From positions 1 to 20,914 of the forward strand of contig CAYJGK010000026.1 of NCBI GenBank assembly GCA_964370065.1: 20,914 nucleotides of DNA, given 5' to 3'. The translations under genes and the position numbers were made by a program. This stretch comes from CAMQRS01 sp964370065 (GTDB lineage: Bacteria > Bacillota_I > Bacilli_A > Erysipelotrichales > Erysipelotrichaceae). The notes below the pieces were generated by a model, which was given only the letters and a program-made list of their open reading frames with translations, was not told the origin of the DNA and searched no databases. Each line of letters starts with the position of its first letter. Position 1 is the stretch's first letter. This document shows, piece after piece, positions 15,450-20,914 of the stretch.

Positions 15450-18400
15450 ATGGAAAAGGTCATATTAGGATTAGATATTGGTATTGCAAGTGTAGGAGTA
15501 GCGGTAATAGGGGCGGAGACACATGAAATAAAAGAAGCGTCTGTTCGATTGTTTTCAAGTGCTGAAGCATCTGAAAATGTAAGTAGAAGAGAGTTTAGAG
15601 GAATTAGAAGAAATAAGAGAAGAAAAAGAAATAGATTAAATGAAGTAAATGAATTCTTAGAAAAAAATGGGTTTCATCGACCATATGGGGCTAACTTTGA
15701 TCCTTTACAAATAAGAGTAAAAGGATTAAGCGAAGAAATAAGCAAAGAAGAAATTTATGTGGCATTATATAATATGATTAAACACAGGGGAGTTTCTTAT
15801 TTAGAAGATTTAGAAGAAGTAAAAGAAAATGATAAAGTGCTACAAAATTTTAGCGACACAAATTTAGAGTATCCATGTTTAATTCAACAAGAAAGAATGA
15901 ATCAATATGGTTTTTTTAGAGGAACCAATACGGTAGATGATAAAATTTTGATTAATACATTTACAATTGGAAGTTATGAAAAAGAAGTTAGAGCACTGTT
16001 AGCTACTCAAAGTAAATATCATACAAAAATAACGGAGGAGTTTATCGAAAGCTTTGTAGTGCTACTTAAAAGAAAAAGAGAGTACTATCAAGGTCCAGGA
16101 AATGAGTTAAGCCGCACGAACTATGGTATATATAAAACATCAGGTAAAACGCTAGATAACCTGTTTGATGATTTAAGGGGAAGTTGTAGTGTATATGATG
16201 GTAAAAATGGTATGGAAAAATATTTACGTGCCAGTCAAGCGTCATTTAGTGCACAATATTATAATGCTTTAAATGATGTATGCAATATTAAAGTAGATGG
16301 TGAGAAATTAACAAAAGATCAAAGAGAAAAATTAATTGAATTACTAAAGAATAATAATACGAATTTAAAAATTAGTGCTGCACTTAAAAAACTATATAAA
16401 ATTGAAGCTTCACAAATTAGTGGTTACCGAGTAGACCGTGCTAATAAAGAAGAAAATCACTGTTTTCAAGTATATCGAGCAATGAAAAAGAATTTGGCAA
16501 CGAAAAACATAGATATTGACAAATTTAGTATCGAAACAATGGATGCCATTGCAGATATATTAACGTTAAATACAGAAACACAAGGAATACATGATTATTT
16601 TAAAAATCATAAACGTCCAGAATATGAACTTATTAAAGAAGTGAGTGAAAAAGAAATAGAAGCACTTACAGAATTTAGAAGAAAAGAAGGTAAGTACTTT
16701 AAAAATTGGTCTAGTTTTTCATATAAGTTAATCAACACAATTGTAGGGGAAATGTTAGAATCTGGAGATGAGCAACAAACAGTTATACAAAGGCTAAAAC
16801 TGAAAAAAACGAGCACAGAGGCTGCAAATAAAATAGATGAAGAAGCAATAATTGATGAAATATACAATCCAGTTGTATCTAGATCTATTAGACAAACGAT
16901 TAAAATCATTAATGTATTAAGTAAAAAATATGATATTAAAGACATTGTTATTGAAATGCCAAGAGATAAAAACACAGATGATCAAAAGCAAAATATTAAA
17001 GATATGCAAAAGAACAATGAAGAATTAGCTAAAAAAGCATTAGAATACGCTGGTGTAACTATTGATGTTTTAGATTTTAAAAAAGATAGAAATATAATGC
17101 AAAAATTAAAACTATACTATAAACAAGAAGGAAAATGTATGTATAGTGGAAAACTAATTGATTTAAAAAAGTTGTTAGAAAACTCATACGAATATGAGAT
17201 TGACCACATTATTCCTATTTCTATCTCTTTTGATGATTCACAATCTAATAAAGTATTAGTTGAAGCGGGACACAATAGAGAAAAAGGAAATATGACGCCC
17301 TTCCAATATCTGAGTAAAGTGGATGGCAAATGGGGTTACAATGAGTATAAAACTTATGTATTATATCTATGGGGTAAAAAATTAATCACAAATAAACATA
17401 AAGATAATTATTTAAATCAAGATAACATTACTAAATTGAGTGTTGTACAAGGCTTTATTAACCGTAATATCAATGACACAAGATATGCTTCTAGAACGAT
17501 ATTAAATGTTTTACAAACATACTATAAAAATAAGGGGAGTGACACGAAAGTAAAAGTGATTAATGGTACTATGACAAGCCAATTACGAAAAAACACTTTA
17601 TTATTAGAAAAAAATAGAGACGCAAACTTTAAACACCATGCACAAGATGCAATGATTTGTTGTTATGCAATCTTATCACTAAATAAATATAGTGAGGAGT
17701 ACATTAATATTGAAACTGGAGAAATTGTGAACATGGAAACAATTCGAAAGTTGAATAAAGAAGAAAAAGCAAGTTATCTTACTTTTACAGGACATAAAAT
17801 AAAAGAAAGAATTTTAGATTTTGATGACAAAATAAAATTTTCACACAAAATAGATACAAAAGTGAATAGAGGAGTCTCTAACCAGACAATTTATGGTACT
17901 AGAAAGATAAAAGAAGAGGATTATGTAGTAGATAAAATTAAAGATATTTATGATGTAAAAGAGTATATCAAAATGAAAAAAGTAATTGATAAAAACCCAG
18001 AAACTTTCCTAATGTATAAACATGATCAGAAAACGTGGAGCTTATTTATGGATGTAATAAACATGTTCCCTGATGCTAAAAAAGAAAGTCCTTTTAAAAT
18101 GTATAGAGATAAATTTGGNNNNNNNNNNNNNNNNNNNNNNNNNNNNNNNNNNNNNNNNNNNNNNNNNNNNNNNNNNNNNNNNNNNNNNNNNNNNNNNNNN
18201 NNNNNNNNNNNNNNNNNNATAAAAATGAATCATACCAAGACATGGAAGAAAATGGCCATGTGTTCCAATTTAGTTTATATAAAAATTCGGTAATTGAACA
18301 TGGTAAAGATGGTATCAATAAGTTTTATCGATTCTTAGCTAAAAATCATAGTAATAAAAATTATTTTGAGGTGAAAGGAATAGATTGTAATTTTGAAGAA

Positions 18401-18529
18401 CAAACACATGTAGGCCTTTCAAAAATAACTACCTTCAACAAATACAACGTAGATATTTTAGGTAATATGCATAGAGTAGAAAAAGAAGAACTTCAATTAG
18501 AATTTAAGATTGACAACAAAATGATTTAA
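15450..18529 (+). CDS. cas9: Cas9 endonuclease, type II-A, small (S. thermophilus CRISPR1 / SaCas9-like), interrupted by a gap
   Basis: RNA-guided DNA nuclease. RuvC-I has Asp9 in ILGLDIGIASVG; an arginine-rich bridge helix follows (about 45-65); RuvC-II has Glu502 in IVIEMPRDK; HNH has His586 in IDHIIPIS and Asn609 in HNREKGN; RuvC-III has His730 and Asp733 in HHAQDAMI. Both nuclease sites are therefore complete. After residue 889 (...MYRDKFG) comes the gap; past it 103 residues continue (KNESYQDMEENG... to VDILGNMHRV...NKMI), matching the C-terminus of St1Cas9. The frames on the two sides agree only if the gap is 2 modulo 3, so 100 is not its real size; comparison with SaCas9 suggests about 90 missing residues and a protein near 1,080. 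A frame read straight through the N ends falsely at 18293. The start has AGGAGGAG at 15438-15445. Confidence 0.95.
18119..18218. other. Assembly gap (100 N) inside cas9
   Basis: Nominal 100 N falling in the wedge/PAM-interacting part of Cas9. The reading frames before and after it disagree at this length, so the true gap differs, or the gene is frameshifted. Confidence 0.95.
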
Positions 18530-18538
18530 GCCTATAAT
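18510..18538 (+). promoter_or_regulatory. Consensus promoter of the tracrRNA, overlapping the end of cas9
   Basis: TTGACA at 18510-18515, exactly 17 nt, then TATAAT at 18533-18538: a perfect sigma-A promoter. The -35 box lies within the last codons of cas9 and the -10 just after its stop. Transcription would begin near 18545. Confidence 0.85.
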
Positions 18539-18544
18539 AAACTC

Positions 18545-18640
18545 ATAAGGGACGCCTTATTACAATGACTAAAGTTCGAATGAACTGCTAGAATAAGGCT
18601 TTATGCCGAATTCAAAAAAAGAGCCTTGGCTCTTTTTTTT
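18545..18640 (+). ncRNA. tracrRNA
   Basis: Trans-activating CRISPR RNA of about 95 nt, between cas9 and cas1 on the coding strand. A 5' hairpin ATAAGG/CCTTAT (18545-18560) precedes the anti-repeat. TTACAATGACTAAAGTTC (18560-18577) pairs with bases 16-33 of the repeat at the window end, including 14 Watson-Crick pairs in a row; TGCTAGAAT (18586-18594) pairs with the first nine repeat bases with two wobbles; the eight bases between form the expected bulge. Next comes the nexus GGC-TTTAT-GCC (18597-18607), nearly the sequence of the S. thermophilus CRISPR1 tracrRNA, then a terminator hairpin. The RNA pairs with pre-crRNA for RNase III processing and holds the guide in Cas9. The exact 5' end is inferred from the promoter. 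Confidence 0.88.
18614..18640 (+). terminator. tracrRNA terminator
   Basis: Perfect 12-base arms AAAAAAAGAGCC (18614-18625) and GGCTCTTTTTTT (18628-18639) with a T8 tail. It also forms the last stem of the tracrRNA. It lies only 28 nt before the cas1 start. Confidence 0.9.
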
Positions 18641-18668
18641 GCATTACAATCAATAAAGGAGGTAAATT

Positions 18669-19565
18669 ATGAGTTGGAGAATTGTAATGATTGAGCATGG
18701 AGAATATTTAAGATTAAAGTTAGATAATTTATTTGTAGAAAGAAAACAAGAAGACTATACGATACCACTAAGTGATGTCAGTATAATAGTAGTATCCAAT
18801 TTAGAGTGTGGAATCACCACACGCTTATTAGACGCACTAACAAGTCACAATATCGGGCTTATAGTATGTGATTATAAACAGCAACCAAGTGGGATATTCA
18901 CAGGACTTAATACACATTCTAGAGTGAGTAAAATGATGCGAGAACAAATCTTATGGTCGGATGATTTTAAATATAATTGTTGGACAAAAATAATAAAATC
19001 AAAAATAAATAACCAAAGAAAAGTTTTGTTGGATTTAACGAATAATACGAAAAGAGCAGTACAGCTAGAAATTTTTGAGAAGCAGGTAGAATACAATGAT
19101 GTAACAAATAGAGAAGGACATGCTGCTAAAGTATATTTTAATACAATATTTGGATCGTCATTCACTAGAGATGATGAAGAGAACATTTATAATGCATGTT
19201 TAAACTATGGATATGCTATTGTTAGAGCCTATTTTACAAGGCTCATTGTAGCTTATGGTTTTACTGGATTAATTGGAGTACACCATAAAAGTGAATATAA
19301 CAACTTTAACTTAGTAGATGACTTAATGGAACCATTTAGACCATTTTTAGATGCATATGTACACAGACTGGTAACAGTTGATACAATATTTGACTTTGAA
19401 ACTAGATATAAAATAATTGACTTCTTACATCAAAAATACGCATATAATAATTCAAAACAACAAATGTTAAATATAATAGAAAAATATATTCAATCTTTTA
19501 TTAGATACTGCAAAGAGCAAAAAGATGATGAACTAAAATTTCCGTATTATGCAAAAAATGAATAG
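18669..19565 (+). CDS. cas1: Cas1 integrase, type II-A
   Basis: A 298-residue spacer integrase that, with Cas2, inserts new spacers at the leader end of the array. The three metal ligands expected of Cas1 are in place: Glu149 (NREGHAAK), His205 (GVHHKSEYN) and Glu221 (DDLMEPFRP), at nearly the same numbers as in S. pyogenes Cas1. The N-terminal beta domain and the helical C-terminal domain have family length. AAAGGAGG precedes the ATG. No promoter is visible in the 28 nt after the tracrRNA terminator. It overlaps cas2 by 8 nt. Confidence 0.96.
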   Translation: MSWRIVMIEHGEYLRLKLDNLFVERKQEDYTIPLSDVSIIVVSNLECGITTRLLDALTSHNIGLIVCDYKQQPSGIFTGLNTHSRVSKMMREQILWSDDFKYNCWTKIIKSKINNQRKVLLDLTNNTKRAVQLEIFEKQVEYNDVTNREGHAAKVYFNTIFGSSFTRDDEENIYNACLNYGYAIVRAYFTRLIVAYGFTGLIGVHHKSEYNNFNLVDDLMEPFRPFLDAYVHRLVTVDTIFDFETRYKIIDFLHQKYAYNNSKQQMLNIIEKYIQSFIRYCKEQKDDELKFPYYAKNE

Positions 19566-19884
19566 GTTTGACCGCATGAAAATATTATGTCTTTTTGATC
19601 TATCAATGGAAACCAATGCAGAAAAAAGAGAATATAGGATTTTTAGAAAAACATTGTTGGAAAATGGATTTATTATGTTACAGTATTCAGTTTATGTTAG
19701 AACATGCCCAAATAGAGAATTTTCAAAAAAGTTTGTAAATAAACTAAAGGTAAGTGTTCCCAAAAATGGAAATATAAGATTGCTATCGATAACAGAAAAA
19801 CAGTATGATGATATGGAGTTTATTTTAGGAAATAAAACATGCATAGAACGAGTTGTTGCTGAAAATAGGATTATCGTAATATGA
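19558..19884 (+). CDS. cas2: Cas2, type II-A
   Basis: A 108-residue subunit of the Cas1-Cas2 integrase; it bridges two Cas1 dimers and holds the prespacer. It shows the ferredoxin-like start ILCLFDLSMET with the family's conserved Asp, REYRIFRKTLLENGF, MLQYSVYVRTC, and the late strand with IRLLSITEKQYDDM. I choose the ATG at 19558 (MNRFDRMK, typical of II-A Cas2), which overlaps the cas1 stop in ATGAATAG; ATGs at 19549 and 19576 are possible. No strong ribosome site is seen, so it is probably translated by coupling to cas1. Its stop overlaps the csn2 start (ATGA). Confidence 0.93.
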   Translation: MNRFDRMKILCLFDLSMETNAEKREYRIFRKTLLENGFIMLQYSVYVRTCPNREFSKKFVNKLKVSVPKNGNIRLLSITEKQYDDMEFILGNKTCIERVVAENRIIVI

Positions 19885-20837
19885 TTACATTTACAATTAG
19901 AGAAAAAACAATTTCTTTTAATATAGCTAAAGTTACACAATTATGCATTTTAGATAGACAAGCGGGAATTGATATTGCCAACTACATTTCTAAATATTTT
20001 TCATCTGAAAAATACACAGATGATGAATTGAGTATATACTTGAATCAAGTGGCAGAAATAACAGATAATCAAGAAGTTGTCGCTAGGAGTAAATATGAAA
20101 GTATTTTTATAACTGGCGATCAATCAATCAATGTAGCATTAGAACAAAAAAAGGAGTCACTACTATTTTTATATAATAAATATATTTTTCAAAACGTAAT
20201 CATTCAATCTCATATTAATGTGATTGAAAGTGAGTTAACAAAAATTATATTAAAAATAAAAGAAGAGTATAACTCAAATTTATCTATCGACATAGATGAA
20301 ATCCCAATGAATGCAGAGTTGTTATTACAAAAACACATAAAATCTTATATCAGCAAATCATATACTATATTTAAGAAAACAGAGCAGGCACTAGAGTTAT
20401 TATCAGAACTTTCAAAGGTCACAAGCAAAAAATATTTACTGATATTGTATTACCCTGAAAATTATTTTAATACAACGGAATTAAGAGAAATTAGAGAAAA
20501 AAGTCAAGATGTTGAAAATGTTACATTATTAATTTTTACAGCGAATTCTAATTATGTAGATTACTTTAAGTTAGATGAAACGTATTTCGTGAATGCAGCT
20601 TGTTTGGAGCAGTTACCACCTTTTAATTTGCTTTTGGAAACAATAAATAAAAAATCATTTAAAGAGGCAATCACACAAAATGAATTAAATACATTTTTAG
20701 AAAACTACTCATTTAATTTAATTCATAATAGTTACGATGATTTTAATCGTAATAAAGAAATTTTTGAATCACTTACTAGTGTAAAATCAACAGAAGAGAA
20801 AGCAGTAATAGATATGGAAACATGCATAATTCTATGA
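19881..20837 (+). CDS. csn2: Csn2, long form, type II-A adaptation protein
   Basis: A 318-residue protein occupying the csn2 position after cas2. Csn2 forms a calcium-dependent ring that slides on double-stranded DNA ends and is needed with Cas9, Cas1 and Cas2 for spacer uptake. The opening (MITFTIREKTISFNIAKVTQL) and the central YLLILYYPENYF strand-like segment fit the family; the length matches the long Csn2 branch known from the S. thermophilus CRISPR1 locus (about 350 residues), not the ~220-residue S. pyogenes branch. It starts in a 4-nt ATGA overlap with cas2. It ends only 41 nt before the first repeat, so the leader overlaps its 3' end. Assignment rests on context, length and general resemblance. 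Confidence 0.88.
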   Translation: MITFTIREKTISFNIAKVTQLCILDRQAGIDIANYISKYFSSEKYTDDELSIYLNQVAEITDNQEVVARSKYESIFITGDQSINVALEQKKESLLFLYNKYIFQNVIIQSHINVIESELTKIILKIKEEYNSNLSIDIDEIPMNAELLLQKHIKSYISKSYTIFKKTEQALELLSELSKVTSKKYLLILYYPENYFNTTELREIREKSQDVENVTLLIFTANSNYVDYFKLDETYFVNAACLEQLPPFNLLLETINKKSFKEAITQNELNTFLENYSFNLIHNSYDDFNRNKEIFESLTSVKSTEEKAVIDMETCIIL

Positions 20838-20843
20838 TAGAAT
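20815..20843 (+). promoter_or_regulatory. Candidate promoter of the CRISPR array
   Basis: TGGAAA (20815-20820), a 17-nt spacer and TAGAAT (20838-20843) match the consensus at 4/6 and 5/6. Transcription would start near 20850, about 30 nt before the first repeat. The element overlaps the last codons of csn2. Confidence 0.35.
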
Positions 20844-20871
20844 AGGATTGTGCAAAAATCTTAATTTAGTC

Positions 20872-20878
20872 ATTTGAG
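20872..20878 (+). promoter_or_regulatory. Leader-anchoring motif ATTTGAG
   Basis: ATTTGAG directly abuts the first repeat. The same heptamer is the conserved leader end reported for one group of type II-A loci and directs Cas1-Cas2 to integrate new spacers at this junction. Confidence 0.7.
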
Positions 20879-20914
20879 GTTTTAGCACCATTAGGATTTT
20901 AGTCATTGTAAAAC
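20879..20914 (+). CRISPR. First CRISPR repeat of the type II-A array (array continues outside the window)
   Basis: The final 36 bases start GTTTTAGCACC and end CATTGTAAAAC, with the GTTTTA...TAAAAC ends typical of type II repeats and the standard 36-nt length. Only one copy is visible, so repetition cannot be seen; the call rests on pairing with the tracrRNA anti-repeat (18 pairs with bases 16-33 and nine with bases 1-9), the ATTTGAG leader end, and position after csn2. Confidence 0.85.

Noticed and set aside
18042..18318. Reverse-strand frames and a + frame ending at 18293 running through the N stretch in cas9
   Set aside because: They exist only because N is read as open sequence; Cas9 homology resumes in another frame after the gap.
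20844..20878. A degenerate repeat upstream of the first CRISPR repeat
   Set aside because: Only the decamer TTTAGTCATT is shared and the 33-nt spacing does not fit a repeat-spacer unit; I treat it as a leader element.

Overview
The window comes from an AT-rich, low-GC Firmicute that uses the standard genetic code (TGA ends cas2 and csn2, Trp is TGG). A SorE-like dehydrogenase, a DUF951 protein and a small Cas9 resembling S. thermophilus CRISPR1 Cas9 suggest the Erysipelotrichales or close relatives; that placement is inference. Three runs of exactly 100 N (13689-13788, 15209-15308, 18119-18218) look like nominal scaffold gaps, so distances and linkage across them are uncertain.

1-6230 (left flank, + strand): a SorE-like sugar-phosphate dehydrogenase, a 778-aa secreted vWA/DUF11 surface protein built like a pilus-tip adhesin, and aroD (type I dehydroquinase) under its own promoter. 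A decayed stretch follows, with two start-less coding fragments around a small four-helix membrane protein.

6195-13688 (- strand): one compact aromatic operon, aroB-aroC-aroE-aroF-aroF-aroA-tyrA, with overlapping or nearly touching genes, a terminator after tyrA and a candidate attenuator before aroB. With aroD it supplies every step from DAHP synthesis to chorismate, plus prephenate dehydrogenase, except shikimate kinase. AroE has an ~80-residue C-terminal tail that looks like a shrunken shikimate kinase without its P-loop. Two DAHP synthase paralogues lie in tandem.

13789-15208 (+ strand): dtd, folD and the start of a DUF951 gene, tightly coupled.

15312-20914 (+ strand): a type II-A CRISPR-Cas locus, cas9 - tracrRNA - cas1 - cas2 - csn2 (long form) - leader - first repeat. 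The tracrRNA has a consensus promoter inside the 3' end of cas9, an anti-repeat that pairs with the repeat at the window edge, a GGC/GCC nexus hairpin and a strong terminator. The window stops exactly at the end of the first 36-nt repeat, so spacers lie just outside. Cas9, crRNA and tracrRNA form the effector; Cas1, Cas2 and Csn2 (with Cas9) acquire spacers at the leader end, which carries the ATTTGAG motif next to the repeat.
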